A stretch of DNA of 64,000 bases from the NCBI GenBank assembly GCA_028292265.1, contig JAQGMR010000001.1:1-64000 (forward strand), given 5' to 3'. This stretch comes from Herminiimonas sp. GTDB lineage: Bacteria; Pseudomonadota; Gammaproteobacteria; Burkholderiales; Burkholderiaceae_D. Both the position numbers and the translations under genes were made by a program. Positions 43,196-51,904 of this stretch are shown one piece after another; within the stretch, counting starts at the first letter, position 1; each line of letters opens with the position of its first letter. The notes beneath the pieces were generated by a model that was given only the letters and a program-made list of their open reading frames with translations, had not been told where the DNA came from and made no database searches.

Positions 43196-44485
43196 TTACC
43201 GGATCGCGCCTTTCGAGAAGTCCATGATCAGTCGCGTGGTCATGTAGAGACGTGGCTCAATGGAGTCCACCAGCACGTATTCATCCGAGTTCGAATGTGC
43301 CCCGAAGCCGAGCAACCCGAAACGTTCGAGAACGGGCGATTTGGTATTAAGCGCCGCGAATGCTGCGTCGGTGCCGCCTCCCGAGACGGTGTCGACCGCC
43401 TTGATGGACTTGCCGATTTCCTGATAAATGGCCTGCGCGTGCCGGCCCACCACGAGCGCAGCCGGACTCGGTTGCAGCGGCGGACGGCGACGCTCAAAAG
43501 TGAGGTCGACTCTGGTTCCGGGAATAAGCTGCTTCTTGATTGTCTCGCGCAGCTTCGCTTCGAGGCCGTCGTAGTCCGCAACCCGCTCTACCCGCACGTC
43601 GGCCGCGCCGGTAGCTTCCGCCGGAATGACGTTGCGGTTGGATCCGCCCGATACCATGGTCCAGTTCATTTTCAGGCCATGCGCCGGATCGGAGAAGTCT
43701 TTGGTTTGCAGCATCTGGTGCGACAGTTCATAGATGGCATTGAGGCCGCGCTCCGGCGCGGCGCCCGCGTGCGACGCGCGCCCTGTAACTTTCAACGTGA
43801 CCGCGGCGATGCCCGCGGTGGCAAGCGACAGGTGGTCGTTATCGGCGGGCGAGCCCTCGTGCGACATGGTCAAATCGTTCTCTGCGCCGAGCTTTGCAAA
43901 TACAGAACGCGAAGCCGGCGAACTGATTTCCTCGTCACCGTTGATCAGCACCGTTATCTGTCCGTAGCCCTGGAAACCTAATGCCTTGAGCATTGCGATC
44001 GTGTGCAGGATCACCGCAACGCCGGCCTTGTCGTCGCTGATGCCGAGACCAAAGGCGCGATTTCCTTCGACGCGGAACGGCTGCTTCGCGAGCATTCCCT
44101 TGAGGTAAACCGTGTCCATGTGGGCAATGAGAAGGATTCTGCTTTTCCCGTTGCCTTTAAAAACAGCCTTTACCATCCTGCCTGGCTTTGCAGGGGTGTC
44201 GTGCATCCGATAGGTGTCGACGCCCGGCTCAATGAATTCCACCTTGCCGCCCAGCGCCTCCAGGCGATCGTGAATCAATTGGGAAATGCGGTCGAGGCCA
44301 TCGCGGTCGCCGCTGCCAGATTCTATCGACACCAGCTCTTTCAATGTTTCGAGCAGCGCGCTTTTCTGGTTTTGCGCCTGTTGCAGTACAGCGGCGTCTG
44401 GCGCCGCCATTACAGGCGTGACGACCGCTAGTGACAGGGCAGCGCAGACGGCTAGCGTAAGACGGGTGAGGGCAGGTGGGCGCAT
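43196..44485 (-). CDS. Exported M20 family metallopeptidase (glutamate carboxypeptidase type)
   Basis: A 429-residue protein with a signal peptide (LTRLTLAVCAALSLAVVTPVMAAP). Zinc ligands of the M20A/CPG2 type are visible: His122-x-Asp124 (LIAHMDTV), Asp151 (GISDDKAG), Glu185/Glu186 (INGDEEISS), a Glu in MSHEGSPADN and the late His in FGAHSNSDEYV. The dimerisation domain lies in between (about 215-330). Relatives such as carboxypeptidase G2 cleave C-terminal glutamate from folates; broader peptidase roles are equally likely. Periplasmic. Confidence 0.9.
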   Translation of the reverse strand: MRPPALTRLTLAVCAALSLAVVTPVMAAPDAAVLQQAQNQKSALLETLKELVSIESGSGDRDGLDRISQLIHDRLEALGGKVEFIEPGVDTYRMHDTPAKPGRMVKAVFKGNGKSRILLIAHMDTVYLKGMLAKQPFRVEGNRAFGLGISDDKAGVAVILHTIAMLKALGFQGYGQITVLINGDEEISSPASRSVFAKLGAENDLTMSHEGSPADNDHLSLATAGIAAVTLKVTGRASHAGAAPERGLNAIYELSHQMLQTKDFSDPAHGLKMNWTMVSGGSNRNVIPAEATGAADVRVERVADYDGLEAKLRETIKKQLIPGTRVDLTFERRRPPLQPSPAALVVGRHAQAIYQEIGKSIKAVDTVSGGGTDAAFAALNTKSPVLERFGLLGFGAHSNSDEYVLVDSIEPRLYMTTRLIMDFSKGAIR

Positions 44486-44901
44486 GGGAACCGGTGAAAT
44501 TGAAGCGGGGGATCGTTAAAAAGGGCGGTATTACTTATAGGAAATGGAAGTTTTATATCAGAGATGCTTGAGTTCGTCCATTTTGGTGCCGTGCGGCAAA
44601 TGCAATTGGCGTGCTCCGTGTTGCCCAGCCGCGACGCCTGCTTCAAATAGAGTGAACTGAAGCACAATGACGAAGGTCTTTTTAGAAAGATCGGCGTTCC
44701 ATGTCGGCTTCACAGCCATGGGTCTGTTCTTGCCAAGGTTGGCTGCCCTCGTCACAGTAATACGCCGACTTCTTTGCTCGCGCCTGGCTCGATTTGTGCT
44801 CAGGTTTTTCCCGGATTTTCACCTTTTTGTTGCTGCTATTCGCAATTCAGTTGCCGCCGAAAATCAGTTCGTCGACCACCCTACCTCTGAGGAAAGGCAC
44901 T
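44486..44901. other. Divergent region between M20 peptidase and lplT
   Basis: About 415 bases. A plus-strand frame from ATG 44667 runs on into lplT in another frame but has no recognisable protein and no good ribosome binding site. The first half (44500-44570) is AT-rich and may hold the promoters. Nothing else is seen. Confidence 0.5.
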
Positions 44902-46149
44902 TTGCGATTTTCGTCCCGCCATGGCTTCAGCATTGTCGTCCTGGCCCAATTTTTCAGTTCACTCGCGGACAACGCGCTCTTGATTGCGGCGATCGCACTG
45001 TTGGCGGAACTGAAGTACGCCTCGTGGACAACGCCGCTCCTCAAGGTCGGGTTTAACGGTGCCTATGTCCTGCTTGCAGTTGCGGCGGGGGTCCTGGCCG
45101 ACAGTCTGCCCAAGGGTCGCGTCATGCTCGGTTCGAATCTGATCAAGATTGCCGGCTGCCTGCTGCTCTTTTCCGATATCCAGCCGCTGCTGGGCTACGC
45201 ACTGGTCGGGGTCGGCGCTGCGTTTTTCTCGCCCGCCAAGTTTGGCATCCTGAGTGAAATGATGCCGCCTGCAAAGCTGGTCAGGGCCAATGGCTGGATG
45301 GAAGGATCGACCGTGTTTTCAATCATTGCCGGCACGGTATTGGGCGGCTTGCTTATCAGTCCCCGTACACTGTCCACAATTATGGATATTGACTTGCCGT
45401 CGCTCCTGCGGGAGGTCGACACGCCGGCCGAGGCGGCGATTCTGGTAGTGAGCGCGATGTATGTCTTTGCGGCACTGTTGTGCCTGATGATTCCCGGGAC
45501 CGGTGCACGTTATCCTGGCAGGGCAGGCACCGGCCTGACGCGTCATTTCCTGGCGCAGTGCCGTTGCCTGTGGCATGACCCGCAGGGTCGCATTTCGCTG
45601 GGAGTCACCACGCTTTTCTGGGGGGCCGCAGCGACACTGCAGTTCATCGTCCTCAAGTGGGCCGGCTCCGCGCTCGGCCTGCCGCTCGGGAAGGCTGCGA
45701 TCCTGCAAGGGGTGGTCGCGGTGGGCGTTGTATGTGGAGCGATGGCAGCGGCCAAACTGGTCACGCTGCAGCAGTCCTTTCGGGTGCTTCCGGTTGGCAT
45801 AGGGCTGGGTGTGCTCGTAGCACTCATGACATTGGTGACGCACCTGTGGCTCGCTGTGCCCCTGTTATTCGCTGTTGGCGCACTGGGAGGCTATTTTGTG
45901 GTCCCCATGAACGCAATACTTCAATACCGCGGCCAAATGTTGATGAGCGCCGGGCAGTCAATCGCAGTCCAGAACTTCAGTGAAAACATCGCGGTGCTGG
46001 CGATGTTGGGCATGTACGCCTTGTTGATGCGCGTCGAGGTCTCCGTCAATGCAGTGATAATGCTGTTCGGCGCCATGCTCTCGGGCACCATGCTGATTTT
46101 AATGCGACAGCAACGGCGTTACCCGCGTCGTGCAATAAATCCACGCTGA
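44902..46149 (+). CDS. lplT: Lysophospholipid transporter LplT (MFS)
   Basis: A 415-residue MFS protein with 12 predicted helices. FSIVVLAQFFSSLADNALLIAAIALL is the characteristic LplT start, and the block GAAFFSPAKFGILSEMMPPAKLVRANGWMEGSTVFSIIAGTVLGG is diagnostic. LplT flips lysophospholipids across the inner membrane for re-acylation by Aas. The start is placed at TTG 44902 because AGGAAAGG precedes it and it yields the normal length; a longer frame from TTG 44794 would add an odd N-terminus. The usual partner aas (acyltransferase/acyl-ACP synthetase) is not next to it here. Confidence 0.9.
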   Translation: MRFSSRHGFSIVVLAQFFSSLADNALLIAAIALLAELKYASWTTPLLKVGFNGAYVLLAVAAGVLADSLPKGRVMLGSNLIKIAGCLLLFSDIQPLLGYALVGVGAAFFSPAKFGILSEMMPPAKLVRANGWMEGSTVFSIIAGTVLGGLLISPRTLSTIMDIDLPSLLREVDTPAEAAILVVSAMYVFAALLCLMIPGTGARYPGRAGTGLTRHFLAQCRCLWHDPQGRISLGVTTLFWGAAATLQFIVLKWAGSALGLPLGKAAILQGVVAVGVVCGAMAAAKLVTLQQSFRVLPVGIGLGVLVALMTLVTHLWLAVPLLFAVGALGGYFVVPMNAILQYRGQMLMSAGQSIAVQNFSENIAVLAMLGMYALLMRVEVSVNAVIMLFGAMLSGTMLILMRQQRRYPRRAINPR

Positions 46150-46324
46150 AGCGAGCGGGCCGATTTGAGAGCAAGCGCCGACGCTTGTTCCATTTGCAGC
46201 GCAAAAGCGGTGACTTGAATGCACCAGGTTCGATCGCATATAGTGGGACGAGACGCAGTCGTGGCGCGTCTCGCGCAGTAGCCTGAACCGGAACTCACCC
46301 CATAACTCTACGGAGAAGCACAAC

Positions 46325-47116
46325 ATGAGCCCACAGGAAAACCAGTTGCTGCAAGACTTCCTGAACCAGCTGGTGCAGGTTCGCGGCGTTGCGCGCGACC
46401 CGGAGGCCGACGCCATGATTCGGCAGGCGGTTTCCAGCCAGCCGGACGCCTCGTATCTCCTGGTGCAGCGCGCCTTGATCCAGGAGCAGGCGCTTAATAA
46501 CGCCAAGGCCCAGATCGCCGCGCTGCAACAACAAATCGCGACACTGCAACGAACCGGCGGAAACAGTGCCGGTGGATCGTTCCTGAATGATGCGAACGCG
46601 TGGGGCAACAACTCCCGCAGCGCGCCGCTCAATGCGTACGGCAATCCACTCTCGGGTTCGTCCTCGCAGGCTGCTCCCGCGGCACAACCAACGGCGCAAC
46701 AAGCTGGTTATGCGCAGCCGGCCGGCGTTCCACAAGCTGTTGCGGCCCGTCCCTCGCCGTTTGGTGGCGGCAGTTTTCTCGGCACCATGGCGGCAACCGC
46801 GGCGGGCGTGGCAGGCGGCGCCTTTCTGTTTCAGGGAATCGGAAACCTCATGGGGCATCACAACAACCCGGGTCTGGACGGGTCGCACGGCATGGCCGAC
46901 ATCTCGCAGCAGAACGGCGGCCTTGGTCGGGACAACAGTCTTGCGTCGAGCGCCGGCGTCAATGATATCGGCCCCGAGGACGGTCGGGTCGAGAGCGCCG
47001 ACGACAACAACCTTCTAAGCGACTCCGGCGGCAGCGACGACTTTCTCAGCGATGCAGGCGGCAGCGATGACTTCCTGAGCGACGCCGGCGGCGGTGACGA
47101 CTCTTCTGTAATCTGA
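46325..47116 (+). CDS. DUF2076 domain-containing protein
   Basis: A 263-residue protein. The start MSPQENQLLQDFLNQLVQVRGVARDPEADAMI is typical of DUF2076. It continues with a coiled coil (EQALNNAKAQIAALQQQIATLQR), a Gln/Ala/Pro-rich linker, a glycine-rich hydrophobic segment FLGTMAATAAGVAGGAFLFQGI, and an acidic Asp/Ser/Gly tail containing a 10-residue repeat. Function unknown; these proteins are thought to be periplasmic or envelope-associated. ATG start with GGAGAAG upstream. Confidence 0.88.
   Translation: MSPQENQLLQDFLNQLVQVRGVARDPEADAMIRQAVSSQPDASYLLVQRALIQEQALNNAKAQIAALQQQIATLQRTGGNSAGGSFLNDANAWGNNSRSAPLNAYGNPLSGSSSQAAPAAQPTAQQAGYAQPAGVPQAVAARPSPFGGGSFLGTMAATAAGVAGGAFLFQGIGNLMGHHNNPGLDGSHGMADISQQNGGLGRDNSLASSAGVNDIGPEDGRVESADDNNLLSDSGGSDDFLSDAGGSDDFLSDAGGGDDSSVI
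47021..47110 (+). repeat. 30-bp tandem repeat in the DUF2076 C-terminus
   Basis: Three 30-bp units (47021-47050, 47051-47080, 47081-47110; the third diverged) encoding SDSGGSDDFL-like decapeptides. The array is in frame and produces an acidic tail. Confidence 0.85.
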
Positions 47117-47177
47117 TTGCGGGCCGGTTGTCGCCGGACCGTGGCCGGACCGCGACCGGCCCGCTCGTGGCAGTACT

Positions 47178-48482
47178 TCAGGTAACGAAGCTGTAGAACA
47201 TTGCCAGTACCGCGCAACCCATCAACACCGTCGCCAGCCAGCCGAACGCCTTCAGGCGGCGACGGATGACGAAGCGTCCCATAACGCGGCTGTCGGATGC
47301 CATCAGCATTGTGATCACCATGATGGGCGCGGCAATCACGGCATTGATGACGGCACTCCAGAACAGCGCCTTGATCGGGTTGATGGGCGTGAATCCGATT
47401 GCTACGCCGCCCAGCGTGGCCAGGGCGATGATGCCGTAGAACTCGCGGGCCAGCGCAGGCTTAAGTTCCAGACTGTGGCGCCATCGGAAGGTGCCCGCCG
47501 CCGCATACGCCGCCGAGCCGGCAAGCACCGGCAGCCCAAGCAGGCCGGTGCCGATGATCCCGATGGCGAACAGCGCGAACGCAAGATTGCCTGCGATCGG
47601 CCGTAGCGCTTCGGCCGCCTGGTCCGAACTGTCCACTGACGTGATGCCATGCGCGTGCAAAGTCAGCGCGGCTGTCAGGATAATGAAAAAACCGACCAGA
47701 TTGGAAAACCCCATACCGACGTAGGTGTCGATCTGAATCCGCGACAAGTGGAAGCGCGCCTGCGACGGCGCATGCTTGATCGGCGCGGCTTCCGGGTCGC
47801 TCTGCAATTGCTCGACTTCCTCGGACGCCTGCCAGAAAAAAAGGTAAGGACTTATGGTGGTGCCAAGCACCGCCACCACCGTGGTGATGTACTCCTTCTC
47901 AAGCCGCAGGTGCGGCATCACGAGGCTTCTTGCTACTTCGGCCCACGGAATATGCAGCATGAAAATCGTACTGACATAGGCGAGCAACGCGAGGCTCAGC
48001 CACTTCAGCACCCGGACATAGCGGGTATAGGGAACGAATACCTGCAGCACAAGGGACAGCAGGCCGAATCCTGCCGCATACCAGCGTGCCGACCCGCCAA
48101 TCAGCAGCCGAAGGGCGTCGCCCATGGCAGACAGGTCGGCCGCGATGTTGATGGTGTTGGCAATCCCGAGCAAGACCACGACGGAATACAGCAGCCATGG
48201 TGGATAGAAGCGCCGCATGTTGGGTGCCAGTCCACGTCCGCTCACTCGCCCGATGCGCGCGCTGATGATCTGGATCGCCACCATCAGCGGATAGCTCAGC
48301 AGCATGCTCCAGAGCGTCTCAAGGCCAAACTTGGCGCCGGCTTGCGTGTAGGTGGCAATGCCGCTCGGATCGTCGTCCGCGGCACCGGTCACCAGGCCCG
48401 GACCAAGTTTGGCGAACCAGGATTCTTCAGCCTGCTCGACGGCGGCAGGCTGGGCGCTGTGGTCGCTAGAGTCTTGTTTCAT
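47178..48482 (-). CDS. Nramp-related membrane transporter with altered metal-site motifs
   Basis: A 434-residue protein with 11-12 hydrophobic segments and overall Nramp/PF01566 organisation (KLGPGLVTGAADDDPSGIATY; LFWSAVINAVIAAPIMVI). In canonical MntH/Nramp the first helix has DPGN and the sixth MPHNLYLHS; here these are DPSG (about 38-41) and TTISPYLFFWQASEEVEQL. The Asn of helix 1 and the Met/His of helix 6, which bind Mn2+/Fe2+, are therefore missing. It belongs to the widespread divergent Nramp-like group whose substrates are unproven (Mg2+ or something else). ATG 48482 chosen; TTG 48512 is an in-frame alternative. Confidence 0.85.
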   Translation of the reverse strand: MKQDSSDHSAQPAAVEQAEESWFAKLGPGLVTGAADDDPSGIATYTQAGAKFGLETLWSMLLSYPLMVAIQIISARIGRVSGRGLAPNMRRFYPPWLLYSVVVLLGIANTINIAADLSAMGDALRLLIGGSARWYAAGFGLLSLVLQVFVPYTRYVRVLKWLSLALLAYVSTIFMLHIPWAEVARSLVMPHLRLEKEYITTVVAVLGTTISPYLFFWQASEEVEQLQSDPEAAPIKHAPSQARFHLSRIQIDTYVGMGFSNLVGFFIILTAALTLHAHGITSVDSSDQAAEALRPIAGNLAFALFAIGIIGTGLLGLPVLAGSAAYAAAGTFRWRHSLELKPALAREFYGIIALATLGGVAIGFTPINPIKALFWSAVINAVIAAPIMVITMLMASDSRVMGRFVIRRRLKAFGWLATVLMGCAVLAMFYSFVT

Positions 48483-48831
48483 GAAGAGACTGACATAACG
48501 ATCAAGGGTCAAGGGTGCCTAGAGTAATAGCACCGCTTCACCGGTCGAGGATTGCCTCGGCTCAACCGGCATGGATTTCCCTCGTCTTCTCCCGCATGAA
48601 ACTAAGAGTCGACTTCCTTTGTGTTGCAGTGCATGAATGACGCGCAGGGCTCGCACCAGACCGACAGGACGTGCTTCACCGCGAGCACTAATTTTTGCCG
48701 CCGGTCCGTTAACCGTCGAAAGGCGTTGTCATAACTGATGAAGTGCGGGAGTGCAGTGCAGTGGAGTGGACTGGCGATTCTCGGGGACGGCGGCGCGTTC
48801 CTTGTCTTCGCTGCTGCTGCGCCCCAACGCC
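48483..48831. other. Intergenic region, Nramp-like gene / antitoxin gene
   Basis: About 350 bases. It contains an imperfect stem-loop (CCGGT...GAGG...CCTC...ACCGG around 48541-48574). No gene is supported and no strong promoter recognised. Confidence 0.45.
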
Positions 48832-49146
48832 TTATAACGTTGCGATTTCTTCCAACAGTTCTGGGTGCCGGTCGACCAGCCTCACCAGAATCGCGGCCTG
48901 GGCGTTCGGCTTTGACCTGCCCTGCTCCCAATTCTTGATGGTCTTCACTTCCGTCCGAAGTCTGCGGGCGAAAACCGGTTGAGAAATGTTGAGCTTTGTA
49001 CGGACCCGCACCAGTTCAGCAGGCGTTAATTCCGGCGCCGGATTGTATTCGACCTCGATCTTTCTCAGCGTTGCCTTGCCTGTCCTCTCCGCCTCCAGGG
49101 CTTCCATTCCTTCCATCAAATCAGCGAACAAGTTTCGTTTTTTCAT
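48832..49146 (-). CDS. HTH-type antitoxin / transcriptional regulator (type II TA)
   Basis: A 104-residue protein with an N-terminal toxin-facing segment (MKKRNLFADLMEGMEALEAERTGKATLRKIEV) and a C-terminal XRE-type helix-turn-helix (LTPAELVRVRTKLNISQPVFARRLRTEVKTIKNWEQGRSKP). This is the layout of the antitoxins that follow HigB2/RelE-type toxins, toxin gene first. The ATG overlaps the toxin stop codon by four bases. It probably represses the pair via the palindrome at 49460-49476. It appears intact although its toxin is damaged. Confidence 0.88.
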   Translation of the reverse strand: MKKRNLFADLMEGMEALEAERTGKATLRKIEVEYNPAPELTPAELVRVRTKLNISQPVFARRLRTEVKTIKNWEQGRSKPNAQAAILVRLVDRHPELLEEIATL

Positions 49147-49456
49147 TTTCGGGCGCTCCTGTCCATTATTTGCATATCCAACGCTTCCTTGAGAGCTTTA
49201 CGCTCGTTTGCGGTCAAATCGACAGCTTCGTCTTTGTCGTAAAGCGTGAACAGCCAAAACTGGTCGCTCACCATATTCCAGTAGCAGATCACCCTAAGCC
49301 CCCCACGCTTGCCTTTGCCGCGAGTAGCGTCGGCATAGCGCAGCTTTCGAAGGCCGCCAGTGCCCTTGATTACATCGCCGGCTTCGGGGTCTTTCATCAA
49401 ATTGGCCTGGATCTAAGGCGCTTAAACGACGGGAGCTCCCAAAATACAGCCTTCAT
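49143..49456 (-). pseudogene. RelE/HigB2-type toxin gene with N-terminal deletion and frameshift
   Basis: From ATG 49456 the frame reads MKAVFWELPSFKRLRS and then runs into a stop codon at 49397-49399. From 49400 a second frame supplies the rest of the toxin (LMKDPEAGDVIKGTGGLRKLRYADATRGKGKRGGLRVICYW...LKEALDMQIMDRSARK). Full-length toxins of this family have about 13 more residues between these halves (a helix of the type YLDDEGYRALQ), judged from memory of relatives, so roughly 31-34 bases seem deleted, which shifts the frame. A truncated product could start at TTG 49400 or ATG 49397 without the N-terminal strand and helix. It is probably non-toxic. Confidence 0.75.
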
Positions 49457-49485
49457 AGTGTACCCATGTTGGGTACGATGTTCAA
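49457..49485 (-). promoter_or_regulatory. Toxin-antitoxin promoter with palindromic operator
   Basis: On the minus strand TTGAAC (plus 49480-49485), a 17-bp spacer and TACACT (49457-49462) form a good sigma70 promoter. The palindrome GTACCC-ATGTT-GGGTAC (49460-49476) covers the -10 box and part of the spacer, as expected of an autoregulatory operator bound by the HTH antitoxin. The -10 box directly abuts the toxin ATG at 49456, so the mRNA may be leaderless or start slightly downstream. Confidence 0.65.
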
Positions 49486-49741
49486 TCGATTTGCGTTCAT
49501 ATCGGATCAGCATTAGGTGGAAGCAGCGTGGCGTTCAATCGTCACACACCAACGATTTATCCCTCCGTGGTGTTAGTGGAACGATGCTGCTTCAAACGAC
49601 GGCCGCAAAATCAGGCGAACAACTGATCCACCCGCAGATCCCGGCTTCCCTATTCGCCCGTGGGAATGCTTGGCTTTCGAACAGTCCCTGCAGCGGATTA
49701 ACCTACAATGCGCATTCCTTCATCCTCCCCCTCCCCACCCA

Positions 49742-50512
49742 ATGGACGGCGAACGCAGTAGCGAAGACAAGGAGTACGTCGCCGGCCTCGAAAAGGGGCT
49801 CGCCGTGATTGAAGCTTTCGGCATCCTGAATCGCCCCATGACCTTGACCCAGGCGGCCGAGGTGACGGGGCACAGCCGCGCTTCCGCCCGTCGCTCACTG
49901 CTTACGCTGGAGCGACTTGGCTACGTCGAGCGCGAGGGCAAGCAGTTCCGGCTGGCTCCGCGTGTGCTGCGCCTCGGCCATGCCTATGTGACTTCAAACT
50001 CTCTCTCGAAAGCCGTGCAGCCGATGCTGGAAGCCATTAGCGAGCGGACTCGCGAATCGACCTCCCTTGCCGTACTGGACGGCGCCGACGTGGTGTTTGT
50101 GGCGCGTGCCGCCACGCGTCGGAGTCTTGCGAACGGGCTCGGGCTTGGCTCGCGCCTGCCGTCGTCGGCCGCCGCCACTGGCCGCGTGCTGCTGGCCGCC
50201 CTACCGGCGCAAGAGGCCGAGACGCTTTTGCGCCGCATGAAGCGGCTGCCGCTGACGCCACATACCATAACGGATTTGCACGCGCTTCTGGCCAAGCTCG
50301 ATGAAGTGCGAAAGCGCGGCTATGCGGTGTGCGACGAAGAACTGGAACTCGGGCTACGCTCGCTAGCCGTTCCAATCCGCGACGGCGAAGGCAAGACCAT
50401 CGCTTCCATGAGCATCGTCGCCGGCACCTCGCGCCACAGTTTGCAGAGCATGCTGGACGTCCTGCTGCCGGAACTTGAGTCGGCACGCCGCATGCTCGAA
50501 TCGATCCTCTGA
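49742..50512 (+). CDS. IclR-family transcriptional regulator (PcaR/TphR-like)
   Basis: A 256-residue IclR-type regulator: N-terminal winged HTH (about 34-64; TLTQAAEVTGHSRASARRSLLTLERLGYVER) and C-terminal effector-binding domain with SSAAATGRVLLAAL, DEELELGLRSLAVPIRD and a C-terminal ARRMLESI. It resembles the PcaR/PobR/TphR branch that responds to aromatic acids and usually activates. ATG 49742 starts MDGERSSEDKEYVAGLEKGL. It is followed by the solute-binding-protein gene, and its most probable sites are the two GTTCG-N5-CGNAC palindromes at 50521-50535 and 55962-55976. Confidence 0.88.
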   Translation: MDGERSSEDKEYVAGLEKGLAVIEAFGILNRPMTLTQAAEVTGHSRASARRSLLTLERLGYVEREGKQFRLAPRVLRLGHAYVTSNSLSKAVQPMLEAISERTRESTSLAVLDGADVVFVARAATRRSLANGLGLGSRLPSSAAATGRVLLAALPAQEAETLLRRMKRLPLTPHTITDLHALLAKLDEVRKRGYAVCDEELELGLRSLAVPIRDGEGKTIASMSIVAGTSRHSLQSMLDVLLPELESARRMLESIL

Positions 50513-50520
50513 TCCGCGAA

Positions 50521-50580
50521 GTTCGCAATGCGGACGGATGCCAGCCAGCTTTTGACAGGCTAAGTGGCAGGCATTACATT
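50521..50580 (+). promoter_or_regulatory. IclR-type operator and sigma70 promoter for the solute-binding protein
   Basis: Operator GTTCGCAATGCGGAC (50521-50535), 16 bp, TTGACA (50552-50557), 17 bp, TACATT (50575-50580). The -35 box is consensus. The operator centre lies near -59 relative to the expected start (about 50587), a position typical for an activator. The same arrangement is found before the oxygenase operon at 55917-55976. Confidence 0.75.
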
Positions 50581-50646
50581 TTCCCAAAACCCATGGTCCT
50601 GCCCAGTCCGGCATCGCGACCCATAACAAGACCAGGAGACATTTAA

Positions 50647-51831
50647 ATGACGTTTTCCACGACAGCGGCACGGCTGTTCGCGACCGCTACTCTCACGTTC
50701 GCCTCGCTTTCCACCTCCATCGCCCAGGCCGCTGACCCGATCAGAATCGGCATGGTCGCGCCCTTTTCCGGACCGCTTGCCGAATACGGGCAGCGCATGA
50801 ACAACGGCATCAAGGCCTATATCGATTTGCACGGCGACACGGTGGCAGGCCGCAAGGTGGAAATCATCACGCGTGACACCACCGGCCCGCTGCCGGATGT
50901 GGCCAAGCGCCTTGCGCAGGAACTGCTGACCCGCGACAAGGTGGATTTTCTGGTCGGCTTCGGCTTCACGCCTGAAGCACTCGCGGTCGCGCCGCTCGCA
51001 ACCCAGGCGAAAAAGCCGATGCTCATCATCAACGCGGCTGCTTCCAACATCACCACCAAGTCACCCTACATTGCGCGCGTATCCTTCACGCTGGCGCAGA
51101 TTTCCGCGCCGCTGGGCGAGTGGGCCGCGAAGAATGGCATCAAGACCGCTTACACCGTGGTGTCGGATTACGCGCCGGGCATTGACGCCGAATCCGCTTT
51201 CAAGAAAGCCTTCACCGCGCACGGCGGACAGATTATTGACTCGGTTCGGGTGCCACTGCAGGGGCCAGAACTGGCGCCCTTCGTCCAGCGCATCAAGAAT
51301 GCCAAACCGGGCGCGGTTTTCGTGTTCGTGCCGGGTGGCGAGCAAATCATCGCCTTCATGAAGGCATTTGAGGAACGAGGACTCAAGGCCGATGGCATCA
51401 AGGTCCTGCTCGCCAGCGAATTGCCGAACGAGGTGCTACAGGCGATGGGCGAAGCCGCCTTGAGCGTCACTGTTTCAAGCCAGTACCTCGAGAGCCGCAA
51501 GAGCCCGGAAAACGCGGCGTTCCGCAAGGCCTATGAAAAGGTCAGTGGCGGACAGCCTCCCGCCGCCTATTCGGTGGCCGCCTATGACGGCATGGCCGCA
51601 ATTTACAACGTGGCAAAGAAGCTGAACGGCAAGCTCGATGGCGATCAGGCGATGGAGGTGCTAAAGGGCATGAAGCTGGAAAGCCCGCGTGGCCCGATCA
51701 CTATTGATCCGGAAACGCGTGACATCATCCAGACCATGCACATCGGCGCGGTGCGTCGCACCGGGAACCACAATGCAATCGTCGAAATCGACAAGTTTGT
51801 GGACTTGAAGGATCCGGGCAAGCAGCCTTAG
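50647..51831 (+). CDS. ABC transporter substrate-binding protein (branched-chain amino acid/aromatic acid type)
   Basis: A 394-residue periplasmic binding protein of the Peripla_BP_6 (LivJ/HAAT) type. It has a signal peptide (ATATLTFASLSTSIAQAA), then IRIGMVAPFSGPLAEYGQRMNNGIKAYIDLHGDTVAGRKVEIITRDTTG, the conserved start of the family. This group includes receptors for aromatic acids as well as amino acids. No permease or ATPase genes are adjacent, so the receptor must share a transporter encoded elsewhere. It has an AGGAG ribosome binding site and its own promoter, with the shared IclR operator. Its regulation with the dioxygenase operon suggests it captures that pathway's substrate. Confidence 0.88.
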   Translation: MTFSTTAARLFATATLTFASLSTSIAQAADPIRIGMVAPFSGPLAEYGQRMNNGIKAYIDLHGDTVAGRKVEIITRDTTGPLPDVAKRLAQELLTRDKVDFLVGFGFTPEALAVAPLATQAKKPMLIINAAASNITTKSPYIARVSFTLAQISAPLGEWAAKNGIKTAYTVVSDYAPGIDAESAFKKAFTAHGGQIIDSVRVPLQGPELAPFVQRIKNAKPGAVFVFVPGGEQIIAFMKAFEERGLKADGIKVLLASELPNEVLQAMGEAALSVTVSSQYLESRKSPENAAFRKAYEKVSGGQPPAAYSVAAYDGMAAIYNVAKKLNGKLDGDQAMEVLKGMKLESPRGPITIDPETRDIIQTMHIGAVRRTGNHNAIVEIDKFVDLKDPGKQP

Positions 51832-51904
51832 GGAGAAGGGCGCCGAGCCAGATCGCCTCTCGGCCGACGGATGGCTCAGATCCGTCCTGGCGGCCAGGCA
51901 CCTC

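Noticed and set aside
44667-45056. 129-codon plus-strand frame upstream of lplT
   Set aside because: It reads through the lplT start in another frame, lacks conservation cues and has no ribosome binding site.
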